From Acidobacteriota bacterium (lineage in GTDB: Bacteria > Acidobacteriota > Vicinamibacteria > Vicinamibacterales > UBA2999): a DNA stretch of 64,000 nt. Under the pieces are notes generated by a model. The model did not search any database and was not told the origin of the DNA. It saw nothing but the letters and a program-made list of their open reading frames with translations. Positions 56,165-64,000 of this stretch are shown here, piece by piece (positions within the stretch are counted from its first letter, which is position 1; the number at the start of each line of letters is the position of its first letter). The position numbers and the translations under genes are program-made. The stretch covers positions 1-64,000 of the forward strand of contig CAUJDN010000045.1 in the NCBI GenBank assembly GCA_963169195.1, written 5' to 3'.

Positions 56165-57340
56165 CTACGCAGTTGCGCAGAGTTCCTCCTTCGTTCGCTC
56201 CGTCGCGGCCGGAGCAACCTCGGGGACGGTGAATTCGCGTCGGACGTTGAGCGCGCCGACCGAGGTGGTCACGAGGAGCGTCGTGGTGCGATGCCGCGGC
56301 GCCCGGGCATCGCCGTTCCAGATCAGCTCGCGCTCGCGGAGATGGACGTTCGCGGCCGGGAGACGTCGGCGCACCCATTGCATCCACTCCCACTGCACCT
56401 GGCTGGCTGTCGTCAGGGGCTTGGTGACCACGCGGTAGCTGCCCCGAGTCACGACGATGGACGGGTGCGCCGGGAGCTGACGGAGGAAGTCCTGCAGCGT
56501 GCGGGCGCCGTTGGAGTCGTACATCGGCAGGGCGCCAAGTGGCGCGAAAGTCGCGTCCGCTACAGCGGCCAGCCATTCGGACTTCGGAAACGCGCCGGCC
56601 GACAGTCGCTCCCGCTGCTCGGGCGTGCCGTGGGTCGCGACCCACCCCTCCATCATGCGACGGCGCTCGGCATTGATCGCCACGTCGCGTTCGCGCTGAA
56701 TGTTGGCTTGGCCATGACGAATGCGCTGGTCGTTCTGGAAGCGGCGGAATGCCTCGAGCGGCACCTGGCGGACGATGGTGGAGCCGGAGTAGGCGTAGAA
56801 GTGAATCGGGCCGCGGGACGTCGCGAGCTGGCACACGCGGGCAGTCGGGGCCGGATGCACGATGGCACGGCGGTTCGGGTCGGCGAGGAACTCGCGGGCC
56901 GTCTGCTCGAGCCATTGGCCGAACGCCTCGCGGCGTGCCACCCTGGACGTCGTCTTCTGGCCGAAGAACCCGCGCTCGAGTTCATGATTGCGAGCGGCCT
57001 CCTGCAGCAACTCGTCCGTCGTTGGCACGTGGTCGAACGTCGGCCGCGCGTCGATGAGCACGATGCGCTGGTCGTCGTTCAGCCGGAATTGCGGGCGAAG
57101 CTTGAGGCGGGCCGACCCGTCCTTCGCGACGTGCACCAGGTGCAGCCGCGTGGACGGCAGGGTGAGGACCACGCGCTGGCTCGCCTGCCCGTTCCCGCCC
57201 TGGAGAAGCGATGCCTTCCGGCCCGCCTCGTCGAGTCGGTACTCGGCGCGCACCTTCAACGTGCGCTGCGGCTCGGAAGCGGGCGTGACCACGTGGAGAG
57301 CGGACTCTGCACGGCTGACGTGTGGCATCGCGGCGTCCAT
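56165..57340 (-). CDS. Hypothetical element protein, 391 aa
   Basis: Starts at ATG 57340 with a GAGGA eight or so nt upstream. The N-terminal third is beta-rich (RTLKVRAEYRLDEAGRK, RLHLVHVAKDGSARLKLRPQF); the middle is charged and helical (FRRFQNDQRIRHGQANIQRE), and the end is Thr/Val-rich (HRTTTLLVTTSVGALNV). I see no catalytic motif, signal peptide or membrane segment and do not recognise the family. It lies between DUF932 and the second SpoVG-like gene. Confidence 0.55.
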   Translation of the reverse strand: MDAAMPHVSRAESALHVVTPASEPQRTLKVRAEYRLDEAGRKASLLQGGNGQASQRVVLTLPSTRLHLVHVAKDGSARLKLRPQFRLNDDQRIVLIDARPTFDHVPTTDELLQEAARNHELERGFFGQKTTSRVARREAFGQWLEQTAREFLADPNRRAIVHPAPTARVCQLATSRGPIHFYAYSGSTIVRQVPLEAFRRFQNDQRIRHGQANIQRERDVAINAERRRMMEGWVATHGTPEQRERLSAGAFPKSEWLAAVADATFAPLGALPMYDSNGARTLQDFLRQLPAHPSIVVTRGSYRVVTKPLTTASQVQWEWMQWVRRRLPAANVHLRERELIWNGDARAPRHRTTTLLVTTSVGALNVRREFTVPEVAPAATERTKEELCATA

Positions 57341-57388
57341 CGCATTTCCTCATCGCGCCTGTGGCGCGGGCCGGTTCGGTTCACAGTT

Positions 57389-57400
57389 CGCCGACTATGG
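57389..57400. repeat. CGCCGACTATGG, copy 1
   Basis: This 12-mer recurs exactly at 58018-58029; both copies lie in gaps upstream of small element genes on the minus strand. The CTATGG core also makes up the inverted repeat between excisionase and integrase. Confidence 0.5.
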
Positions 57401-57402
57401 TG

Positions 57403-57444
57403 GCGGCCCCACCCGGGCCGGACCGGCGTCGGGTGGGGTGCCGC
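57403..57444. terminator. Strong GC hairpin after the 57500-57820 gene
   Basis: CCCCACCC (57407-57414) and GGGTGGGG (57431-57438) pair perfectly, extended by GCGGC/GCCGC across one bulged T. It lies in the 159-nt gap between two minus-strand genes and has no T-run, so it may be a terminator or a leader structure of the 391-aa gene. Confidence 0.4.
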
Positions 57445-57499
57445 TGTGACTCCCGAGCGGAGAGTCGAGGACCGACCGCCCGTTTGGCACGAGGTTCGA

Positions 57500-57820
57500 T
57501 CAGGACGCAGCCTCCTGGCCCGAGTAGGCCTCGAGGATGGCGTCCCTGATCGCCTCCTGCGCGCTCACGTCCCCGTTCGCGGGACGCAGCAACGCGAAGC
57601 TCCGACGTTCTCCATTGACGGAGTACTGTCGGGCTGGGAACGTGACGTTGCGCCCTCCAGCACGTCGTTCCCAGATGGCGAAGCCGACCAGCTTCATGCC
57701 GGTGAACGGGCCGGCGCCGGCTTCGAAGATCACCTCCGCGTCGGCGAGCTTGCCAGCGGGCGTGCTCGACGTGTTTGGAAGGATCCGGACAGACATCAAC
57801 TCTGTCTTCTGCTTGGACAT
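57500..57820 (-). CDS. Small protein, paralogue of the 53773-54087 product
   Basis: 106 aa from ATG 57820 with AGGAGG five nt upstream. It shares PAGKLADAE, GMKLVGFAIWERR and the FPARQ/FALLR phrase with its paralogue, but has a GAGPFT insert and a different C-terminus (AQEAIRDAILEAYSG). Two diverged copies 3.5 kb apart suggest either heteromer partners or separate regulation. Family unknown. Confidence 0.6.
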   Translation of the reverse strand: MSKQKTELMSVRILPNTSSTPAGKLADAEVIFEAGAGPFTGMKLVGFAIWERRAGGRNVTFPARQYSVNGERRSFALLRPANGDVSAQEAIRDAILEAYSGQEAAS

Positions 57821-58017
57821 ATGTCCTCCTGATGGGGCAGGCCGAGGATCGGTGATCGACGGCGGTGCCGAGTTCGCAGCCTTGCGGCTGGCGAACGAGG
57901 GTGGGACGCACGGCCCGGTGGGCGCGTACGTGGTGACGGGTTGGCCGTCTACGTACCCTGCAGAGCGCAGGATTCGGCGGAAACCTTCTTAGCGGAGCTG
58001 AGACGGGAAAGACCGCG

Positions 58018-58029
58018 CGCCGACTATGG
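58018..58029. repeat. CGCCGACTATGG, copy 2
   Basis: Second exact copy of the 12-mer at 57389-57400, here 14 nt past the primase stop in the 223-nt gap before the small paralogue gene. Confidence 0.5.
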
Positions 58030-58043
58030 CGGGATGGGGCGGG

Positions 58044-59033
58044 CTACAGCATGCCGCCGATGGGCTCGCGACCGTTGCGACGGGCGCTGCGGAGCTTCTC
58101 GCGGAGCTCGCGCTCCGTCCACGGCGGCTGGCACCGGGCGTTCCACTCGGAGAGCACGGCGAGTGCTTGGTCGTCGGCGAGGGCGAAGCCGCGGACGAGG
58201 CGGCAGCAGGTCTGGAAGGTGTGGAGGTCCCCGTGTTGCCCGGCGACTGCCGGGGGGACGCGTGACAGGTAAGCCCGTGCACGTTCGGCTGGGCTGCAGT
58301 AACTCTCGAAGAGCTCCTTGGCCGCAACCGACTCCGGCCGGGCTCGTTCGGTATCGTCAAGACAAAGGAACTCGCGCGGCGTGTAGATGTGCTTTGCGTC
58401 TCGGTACTCGACCCACACTTGGAACGGCTCAGGGTACTTGTAGTTCCAAAACCCTGGAAGCCGTGTCATCTGGGCGACTGAGGTCGCTGCAGGATCCCCC
58501 CCGATGTCACGCGCGAGGCGCTTCTGGACACGCTCTACCACGGCGGCATCGAAACCACGCACGCGCCATAGCACGTGCACGCGGTTGAGCGAAGTGTGCA
58601 CTACGTAGCTTGGCTCGGGGAAGGACGACCGCCCTTCCAGGCTCGCTAGGACTGTTCGGGCGTCTCGGTCGACATCGAGGAAAACGTGGCGAACCGCCAC
58701 GACGTTCGCACTGCTTCGCGACCGGGCTCCGCTGGCGAGTGCGTTCACCCCGGCGAACACGGCGTGTCGCGCAGCATTCCGGTCACGCAACCACTCTTGC
58801 ACCCCCTCGCTGCAAGCCCACGCCACGGAGCCGACGCGTTGCGCGACGTCGCCTGTGTCGCCTCCCTTTATGAGAAGGCCCGTCCAATCGCCTGACTCGA
58901 GACAACATTGGAGGAATCTCCGGGCTTCGTCGCTTCGTGCGGGGCAGGTCATAGCCTGCCCGCAACAGCGCAGGAATGTGGCAAAAGCTTGCGCACGACA
59001 CAGCGGATTGGTTGTCGTCGCGTGCGCCGACAT
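58044..59033 (-). CDS. RepB-type plasmid primase
   Basis: 329 aa from ATG 59033 (an open frame continues upstream but is not protein-like). FLDVDRDARTVLASL carries the catalytic Asp pair of the archaeo-eukaryotic primase fold, then SYVVHTSLNRVHVLWRVRGFD and AQMTRLPGFWNYKY, which are the RepB primase family signatures. The C-terminal helical domain (QTCCRLVRGFALADDQALAVL, WTERELREKLRSARR) is the usual primase end. It points to self-initiated replication of the element, as in integrated plasmids. Its first gene neighbour in the other direction is the Argonaute system. Confidence 0.82.
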   Translation of the reverse strand: MSAHATTTNPLCRAQAFATFLRCCGQAMTCPARSDEARRFLQCCLESGDWTGLLIKGGDTGDVAQRVGSVAWACSEGVQEWLRDRNAARHAVFAGVNALASGARSRSSANVVAVRHVFLDVDRDARTVLASLEGRSSFPEPSYVVHTSLNRVHVLWRVRGFDAAVVERVQKRLARDIGGDPAATSVAQMTRLPGFWNYKYPEPFQVWVEYRDAKHIYTPREFLCLDDTERARPESVAAKELFESYCSPAERARAYLSRVPPAVAGQHGDLHTFQTCCRLVRGFALADDQALAVLSEWNARCQPPWTERELREKLRSARRNGREPIGGML

Positions 59034-59224
59034 GGACGTGATTTCTTGCGATCGGCTGGCGGATGCGGCGGTGGAGCGCGTTCCCCGACGAGCTCGGGTT
59101 GCCGGCGGACTAGTACTCGCACTGTAGGAGGTGGTCGCCCACCGCGGATCAACGCCGCTTCCGCCGAATCGCATTCGCTATTCATTCGTTCCCTGCTACG
59201 CTGGGTTGTCCTATCGACTACGCC

Positions 59225-60583
59225 ATGGCATCCCGACGCGGCTCCCGGCGCCCGAAGACGATTTCCGCCACCGGCGTCACCGGCCAGAAGGGCATCAACC
59301 TAATCGAACGCGTTGTCCTGGAAATGGAGTCGCGCTGGACGCCCAGCGGCCCGAACGAAGTCGGCATCGACGGCTACATCGAGCTATTTGATCCAGCGAG
59401 CCGTAAGGCTCTCGGCCTGACACTCGCCGCGCAAAGCAAGGTCGTCAACGCAATCGTCGACTCCGGTCCCACGTTCGACTATCGCTGCGAACCTGCTGAT
59501 GTGGAGTACTGGCTGAGCGGAAACACGCCGGTGATCCTCGTTGTTTCCGCAACAGCCGGCAGCGAAGCCTATTGGGTGTCCGTCAAGGATCACTTCAGGG
59601 GTTGGACTCCAACTGCTTCCACGACTGTCACGTTCACAAAAGCGAAACAGCGCTTCACCAAGCATTCACTTGCGGATTTGATCAAGGTTGGCGCGCCTCG
59701 CGGCGGGCTGCATCTGTCGCCTGCCCGCAAGACCGAGAAACTGCATACGAACCTGCTGCGAGTGGACGCTTTTCCCGAACGTCTGCATCTGGCGCGCACT
59801 GACTGCCGCTGGCCGAGCGACGTCTGGCCTCTCCTGCGCAAAGGAAAGCGCAACCCGGACTCGGGCTGGGTGCTCCGGGACAAAGCGATCTTGTCCTTCG
59901 ACGACCTGAGTGATGAGCTATGGTCGGAAGTCTGCCAGGAAGGCACCGTCGAGAGTTTCCTGTCGACCGATTGGTCTGAATCCAACGATCCCGATCGCCA
60001 GCGGACCTTCGTCCAACTCCTCAATCAGGCCTTGCGCGCGCAGCTCTGGCCCGAGGTGCGCTACTGGCCGAAGGAAGGGTGCTTTGCCATGACGGGCAAG
60101 CCGCGCAAGATTGCCTATGGCTCGTTGCGCCGCAAGAGCCGCATCACCGTTGTCTCGCAGTTCTCGAAGACGGCCGACGACGGACGCGTTTTTGAGTGGC
60201 GCCGGCACATGGCGTTCCGCGGCTACTTTCGTCAACTCGAGGGCGAGTGGTTTCTGGAAATCACGCCGACCTATCGCTTCACTCGTGATGGATTCGAGCT
60301 CGACATGTTCCACGAGAACCGTCTCAAGGGCATCAAGCAGCTTGAGGGCAACCGCGCCGTTCTGAGCTGCGTCTTGTTCTGGGCCGATTACCTGCGGCCG
60401 CGAACGGACCTCTTCGCGGGCCACGCGCCACCGCTCCGCTTCGGTGAACTGGCGGTTCTCGATTGCCCTGTGGGCATCGATGACAAGCGCTGGCTGTCCG
60501 ATGATCCAGATTTCGGCCAGCAGGCGGCACAGGAGGCGGCGGCGGTCGATGTGCCTGACCTCGAGGACCTGTTTAGCCAATGA
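59225..60583 (+). CDS. DUF4365 (DREN) nuclease-APAZ effector of a short Argonaute system
   Basis: 452 aa. Residues 20-140 form a PD-(D/E)XK-type DUF4365 nuclease domain: INLIERVVLEME (Glu28), NEVGIDGYIEL (Asp49) and LTLAAQSKVV (Gln70-x-Lys72), so the catalytic set is intact. The rest, about residues 150-450, is the APAZ region that binds the Argonaute and replaces its N/PAZ side (HTNLLRVDAFPERLHLA, RITVVSQFSKT, WFLEITPTYRFTRDG). The stop overlaps the pAgo ATG (ATGA). Known SPARDA systems use such a nuclease, switched on by guide-directed recognition of invader DNA, to degrade nucleic acids and kill the cell. No ribosome binding site is visible at ATG 59225. Confidence 0.85.
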   Translation: MASRRGSRRPKTISATGVTGQKGINLIERVVLEMESRWTPSGPNEVGIDGYIELFDPASRKALGLTLAAQSKVVNAIVDSGPTFDYRCEPADVEYWLSGNTPVILVVSATAGSEAYWVSVKDHFRGWTPTASTTVTFTKAKQRFTKHSLADLIKVGAPRGGLHLSPARKTEKLHTNLLRVDAFPERLHLARTDCRWPSDVWPLLRKGKRNPDSGWVLRDKAILSFDDLSDELWSEVCQEGTVESFLSTDWSESNDPDRQRTFVQLLNQALRAQLWPEVRYWPKEGCFAMTGKPRKIAYGSLRRKSRITVVSQFSKTADDGRVFEWRRHMAFRGYFRQLEGEWFLEITPTYRFTRDGFELDMFHENRLKGIKQLEGNRAVLSCVLFWADYLRPRTDLFAGHAPPLRFGELAVLDCPVGIDDKRWLSDDPDFGQQAAQEAAAVDVPDLEDLFSQ

Positions 60584-62058
60584 AGCTGACATTCTTCAAG
60601 GAACCGGAACTGGAGTTTGGCGGCGGCGGAACGCATGTTGACATGCGTTACGGCCTTGCGCAGTACGGACCACTGGATATCGGCGACACGAAGGCGCCAA
60701 CGCAGCTTCGCCTCGGTCTCATCGGTACCGACGAGACTATTAGTGCGATGCGCCAGTGGCTTGAGCGGTGCGAGCCCGGAATCGAGCGCAAGGCGAGCAA
60801 GCTCGTCAACCTGTTCCCGAGTTTCCCAGGCTTTACGAACGACGTCGCGTTCCGCTCGTCGCTTGTGTTTCACGATCGCTGGTGCGCGCCAATTCGTCAG
60901 CGCGAGATTGACGCCGTCATCGCCCACAGCGACGGCGACGAGACCGTGCGGCAGTCGGTCGCGATGTTCGTCGACCGCGCCGGTGATCTCGTCGAGCAGG
61001 GCGGCCCGATGGTTCTGGTTTGCCTGCCGCCGCACGACCTTCTCGCGGCCGTCGACGAACGGCGTGGCCCGCCGGACCTAGATGCACAGGAGATCGATGA
61101 GGGGTCAGAATCGGGCGATGGACATTTGCCCCCAACGATTGACTTCCACGATCTTCTTAAGGCTGAGGGAATGCGTTTGACCGTACCGTTCCAGATGGTC
61201 CGGCCGAAGACCTATGGAGGCGCGCAAGGAAAGACGAAACAGTGGGGCAAGAAGAAGAAGACGAGCACGCCGCTTCAGGACGAGGCGACGCGCGCCTGGA
61301 ACATTCATACCGCCCTCTACTACAAGGCCGGAGGCATTCCGTGGCGGCTACTGCGCGATGCCGCAGAGCTGACCACCTGCTTCGTTGGCATCAGCTTTTA
61401 TCGCACCTTGGACAAGGCTCGGCTGCTGACGAGCGTTGCCCAAGTGTTCAACGAGCGCGGCGAAGGCGTCATCGTCAAGGGCGCACAGGCTCAGCTCGAC
61501 AAGGACGACAAGACGCCGCATCTGTCCTCGGCCGACGCGCACGCCTTGCTGAAACAGGCGATTAGCGTCTACCGGCGCGAGCACAGGACAAGCCCGGCGC
61601 GCATCGTGGTGCACAAAACCTCACGAGTCCTGCTGGAGGAGGCCGAGGGCTTCAACGCGGCCGCCAGGGAGCAGGCGATCGACACCGTTGAGATCCTAAC
61701 AGTGCGTCGCTCCTTCTCGCGCGCGTTTCGCGAAGGTACCTATCCGCCACTGCGCGGGACTCTGATCGAGCTTCAGAAGGCGAGCGGGTTGCTTTACCTC
61801 AAGGGCAGCGTGGATTTCTTCCGCACGTACCCCGGGATGTACGTGCCCCGTCCGCTAGAGTTCAACGTTCACTGCGCCGAAACGCCGCTACCGCAGCTCG
61901 CCGGCGAGATGTTGGCCCTATCCAAATTGAACTGGAACAACACGCAGTTCGACGGCGGCGAGCCGATTACCGTCCGGGCCGCGCGGCGCGTGGGCGACAT
62001 CCTCAAGTGCGTTGCCAACAACGGACCGGTCCAGCCGACGTTCCGCTTCTTTATGTGA
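60580..62058 (+). CDS. Short prokaryotic Argonaute (MID-PIWI)
   Basis: 492 aa. The N-terminus LTFFKEPELEFGGGGTHVDMRYGLAQYGPLDI is the standard start of short pAgos. A MID-like half follows (MVLVCLPPHDLLAAVDE), then the PIWI half: TTCFVGISFYRTLD, RIVVHKTSRVLLEEAEGF, SGLLYLKGSVDFFRTYPGMYVPRPLEF and LALSKLNWNNTQFDGGEPITVRAARRVGDIL. The catalytic DEDX tetrad of long Argonautes is not apparent, as is normal for this class, so target cleavage falls to the partner. It forms a complex with the product of the overlapping upstream gene. Between its stop and the next gene, convergent, are 191 nt without an identified feature. Confidence 0.9.
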   Translation: MKLTFFKEPELEFGGGGTHVDMRYGLAQYGPLDIGDTKAPTQLRLGLIGTDETISAMRQWLERCEPGIERKASKLVNLFPSFPGFTNDVAFRSSLVFHDRWCAPIRQREIDAVIAHSDGDETVRQSVAMFVDRAGDLVEQGGPMVLVCLPPHDLLAAVDERRGPPDLDAQEIDEGSESGDGHLPPTIDFHDLLKAEGMRLTVPFQMVRPKTYGGAQGKTKQWGKKKKTSTPLQDEATRAWNIHTALYYKAGGIPWRLLRDAAELTTCFVGISFYRTLDKARLLTSVAQVFNERGEGVIVKGAQAQLDKDDKTPHLSSADAHALLKQAISVYRREHRTSPARIVVHKTSRVLLEEAEGFNAAAREQAIDTVEILTVRRSFSRAFREGTYPPLRGTLIELQKASGLLYLKGSVDFFRTYPGMYVPRPLEFNVHCAETPLPQLAGEMLALSKLNWNNTQFDGGEPITVRAARRVGDILKCVANNGPVQPTFRFFM

Positions 62059-62249
62059 TGCAAGTGTATGTCCCTGGCTACTTCGGTCTCTTGATGATTG
62101 AAGCCGCCGTCGCGATTTGAGCTGTGGCCGCCTCGAGTCCCGCGCCGCCCAGGACCCTCGATGCCTCGCTGGATCGTGCATCGCGGACAGACGTTCCGGG
62201 AAGCGTTGGTCCAGCGTTTCCTGTAGTCATGCCCGTAGGGTGGCGCGTT

Positions 62250-63203
62250 CTACCAGAGCTCCGTCGGCCTTCGCTCCTTGCCCTTCACCTTTGGCTCGTA
62301 GAGGATCCGAGCGTTCTCCTCGGCCTCCTCTTTCGTGCGGCCGACGGCATCTCGAATCACGTGGACCCTGCGCGCCCGAGCCGTCTTCGGCCATGGGCGG
62401 CAGACCCACAACCGGCCGTTCTCCTCCGCCTTGAAGTCAAACTCCTCCAGCCGTGGCCACGCGTCGCTGTACGGACAGGGTTCTTCCTCAAAGCCATCGG
62501 CCGTTAGCAAGCCGCACGCGAATCGCTCGTAAGTGACGATGGCGTGGTGCTCTGGATAATCCTGAGCACTTGCGGACACCAGCTCAGCATCACAGTGAGG
62601 GCAGTGGTACCTGGCGCGCTCTTCCTCAACGACCTGCAGGCGCTCCTCAAGTGCTTGAATCCGGTCGAGATGCGGGACCGTAAGGGCCGCCACGACGTCA
62701 ACAGGTTCCATGTTGAAATCCACCGGGATCTCAATCAGTCTTCCTCGGTCTGCTCCAAACCATGTCGCTCCCCGTCGGGCGTCTCCGATCACGCTCGCTC
62801 GGCTCTCGACGATGTTGAAGATGAATCCTTCCGGCTCTCCCGCCTCGCTCGATATGGTCTTGAGATCTACGACCCTTGACTCGCGCCTGCCTTTGACGTA
62901 CCGCTTCATCGCTGCGAGAACGCGACCGATTCGTTCCTGGTAGGCTTCCGATCTCGCATCGCCAGAGATCTCCAAGGCAGCCAACCAGCCACGCGCGGTC
63001 AAGCGATATTGGCCGCCGCGCACACAGTCGACATACCCTCCTCGCGCGAGTTCCTCCCATGTCGTCCGGAGGATACCGTCGGCGAACGGTGGCTCAGCGA
63101 TGTCGAACAGGGTGGTGTCAATCGCTTGATCTCCCAAGCCATTCAACATCAGCGCGAAGGCTTGCCGCTGGTTGTCTTCTCGCTCGTGCCGTCCAGTCGT
63201 CAC
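62250..63203 (-). CDS. Unknown protein with winged-helix-like start and zinc ribbon
   Basis: 317 aa from GTG 63203. The first 80 residues look like a winged helix (TTWEELARGGYVDCVRGGQYRLTARGWLAAL). A middle part follows (EPEGFIFNIVESRASVIGDARRG), then a coiled coil (DRIQALEERLQVVEEERARY). A zinc ribbon has YHCPHCDAELVSA and, about 40 residues on, FACGLL...EPCPY as the other Cys pair. I do not recognise the family. It converges on the Argonaute gene and could be part of the same accessory block; no evidence ties it to defence. Confidence 0.6.
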   Translation of the reverse strand: MTTGRHEREDNQRQAFALMLNGLGDQAIDTTLFDIAEPPFADGILRTTWEELARGGYVDCVRGGQYRLTARGWLAALEISGDARSEAYQERIGRVLAAMKRYVKGRRESRVVDLKTISSEAGEPEGFIFNIVESRASVIGDARRGATWFGADRGRLIEIPVDFNMEPVDVVAALTVPHLDRIQALEERLQVVEEERARYHCPHCDAELVSASAQDYPEHHAIVTYERFACGLLTADGFEEEPCPYSDAWPRLEEFDFKAEENGRLWVCRPWPKTARARRVHVIRDAVGRTKEEAEENARILYEPKVKGKERRPTELW

Positions 63204-63384
63204 CGAAATATCCTAACCTTGGAGTCATTGCGGTCCTTCACCAGCCCAGCGCAACACAGAGGTGTCCGGTCTGTCGGCAAGGGCGACCGTGACGGCCGGC
63301 AAGACCCAGCCAGCCAGGGCGGGACCCGGCTCGTGCGCCGGCGAGGTGGAACGATTGGGTTCGTCCGTCCCCCAGAGCGTTGAC

Positions 63385-63861
63385 TCAGTTCTTCGTCAAC
63401 ACGACTCGTCCAGAGAACGCCGACGGACAATCAGTTCCCGTGAAGTCGGCCTCAATCCGCGTCGCCTGAGCGTCCCCAACGCTCCCGAACGTGCCACGAC
63501 AACCACGTGGCGAGTTGAACTCCCCGTGCGTGCTGATCTGCGTCGGCGGCGCATTGCTCGGCGACAGCGCCGTAACGCCTGTCGTCTCCATCGTCAGCCA
63601 CGGATGCGTCGAGCGTATCGTCGCGGTCAGCGACTGCATGTTCGTATCCGGGACCACCTGAAACGTCCAGGTCATCTCTCCGGACGTCGGCGGCGGTGGG
63701 TTCGGCGAGCGCGGGTCCACCTGGATGGTCACGGTGCCGCGCCACGTCCCGACGAGGAACGAGGTCGGTCCGGATGGCCCGGTCGGTGTCGCCTCGCGCC
63801 CGCAGGCCGATAGTGCGCACACCGCGACGCACGCCGCGGCGGACACCGGGAGTCTGGTCAT
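63385..63861 (-). CDS. Small lipoprotein of unknown function
   Basis: 158 aa. The signal SAAACVAVCALSACGREA has a lipobox (LSAC). The mature part is beta-rich (FLVGTWRGTVTIQVDPRS, EMTWTFQVVPDTN, STHGEFNSPRGCRGTFG) with a Cys pair late in the chain that may form a disulfide. The ATG overlaps the stop of the upstream gene by 4 nt (ATGA). Lipoproteins with WRGTVT-type starts are frequent in Acidobacteriota; no function is known. Confidence 0.72.
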   Translation of the reverse strand: MTRLPVSAAACVAVCALSACGREATPTGPSGPTSFLVGTWRGTVTIQVDPRSPNPPPPTSGEMTWTFQVVPDTNMQSLTATIRSTHPWLTMETTGVTALSPSNAPPTQISTHGEFNSPRGCRGTFGSVGDAQATRIEADFTGTDCPSAFSGRVVLTKN

Positions 63862-64000
63862 GCCATCGCCCCTTCCGGGGTCGCAACCTCGGGGAGCCAG
63901 GGTTCGACGATGAACCGATCCTGGTGTGCATCGTAACCCCGGACGTGAGCAACCTGTGTCACCGTTCTGCGGCCATCGACGCGGGCCAGGTGGACGACGA
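63858..64000 (-). CDS. C-terminal end of a possible secretion/conjugation ATPase-like protein
   Basis: The last 47 codons of a gene that enters from the right edge, ending TGA at 63858. VVHLARVDGRRTVTQVAHVRGYD followed by RFIVEPW resembles the C-terminal strand pair of type II/IV secretion ATPases (CpaF, TrbB, VirB11 kin: VVxLxRxxGxRxVTxIxEVxG). Too short to be sure. The overlap with the lipoprotein start suggests an operon. Confidence 0.4.
   Translation of the reverse strand, partial: VVHLARVDGRRTVTQVAHVRGYDAHQDRFIVEPWLPEVATPEGAMA

Noticed and set aside
60580-62058. Long, cleavage-competent Argonaute
   Set aside because: It has only about 490 residues, starts like short pAgos, lacks N and PAZ domains and shows no evident DEDX set.

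Overview
The window is very GC-rich chromosomal DNA, most likely from an Acidobacteriota bacterium of the Vicinamibacteria type. That placement is an inference from gene content: several secreted metallopeptidases (M23, M28, M49 and two M61), a TonB receptor with an N-terminal carboxypeptidase-regulatory-like domain, a DUF5916 outer-membrane protein, a pseudokinase-PEGA protein and a penicillin-acylase-family hydrolase. There is no rRNA gene to confirm it.

Positions 1-48 kb look like ordinary chromosome. In order they hold a partial TPR-like protein, pcnB, serC with its DUF1015 partner, an outer-membrane protein, an M23 peptidase, a pseudokinase-PEGA protein, an M28 peptidase, rmuC, a TPR lipoprotein, a D-aminoacylase and a methyltransferase. 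Next come a degenerate stretch (14.3-14.9 kb), a TonB receptor with a small membrane protein, and the operon M49 peptidase > HEAT-cyclophilin > aminotransferase > malQ. They are followed by a beta-CASP nuclease, a one-domain asparaginase divergent from a YciI-like protein, and the operon argH > 30-aa membrane peptide > Na+ symporter > 33-aa membrane peptide. The rest is a penicillin acylase, DinB, an ArsA-type ATPase with a CC-terminated partner, a DUF5916 protein divergent from an AraC regulator, two M61 peptidases, a hybrid histidine kinase and a large secreted multidomain protein. Two architectural habits stand out here. Many first genes have a -10-like hexamer 6-10 nt before the start codon and no Shine-Dalgarno (SD) sequence, which suggests leaderless mRNAs. 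Gene 3' flanks carry short tandem repeats (8-16 bp units) whose orientation follows the gene.

A tRNA-Ser(GCU) at 48.2 kb marks the change to accessory DNA. Next to it lies a short integrase C-terminal stub. Then comes a compact operon encoding a MazG-like NTP pyrophosphohydrolase, a 676-aa protein with a C-terminal phosphoribosyltransferase motif, and a TrpF-like barrel; I know of no described system with this composition. From 52.1 kb there is a tyrosine integrase whose SD can be sequestered by an upstream 9-bp complement, an excisionase-like HTH protein, two paralogous small proteins, several unknown genes with strong AGGAGG sites, a hairpin-rich noncoding stretch, a DUF932 protein and a RepB-type primase. 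Together these look like an integrated plasmid-like element.

The element carries a two-gene short prokaryotic Argonaute defence system at 59.2-62.1 kb: a DUF4365(DREN)-APAZ nuclease and a short pAgo, that is SPARDA-type. Right of it are a zinc-ribbon protein of unknown function, a lipoprotein and the C-terminal end of a secretion or conjugation ATPase-like protein that leaves the window. The right boundary of the island was not found.
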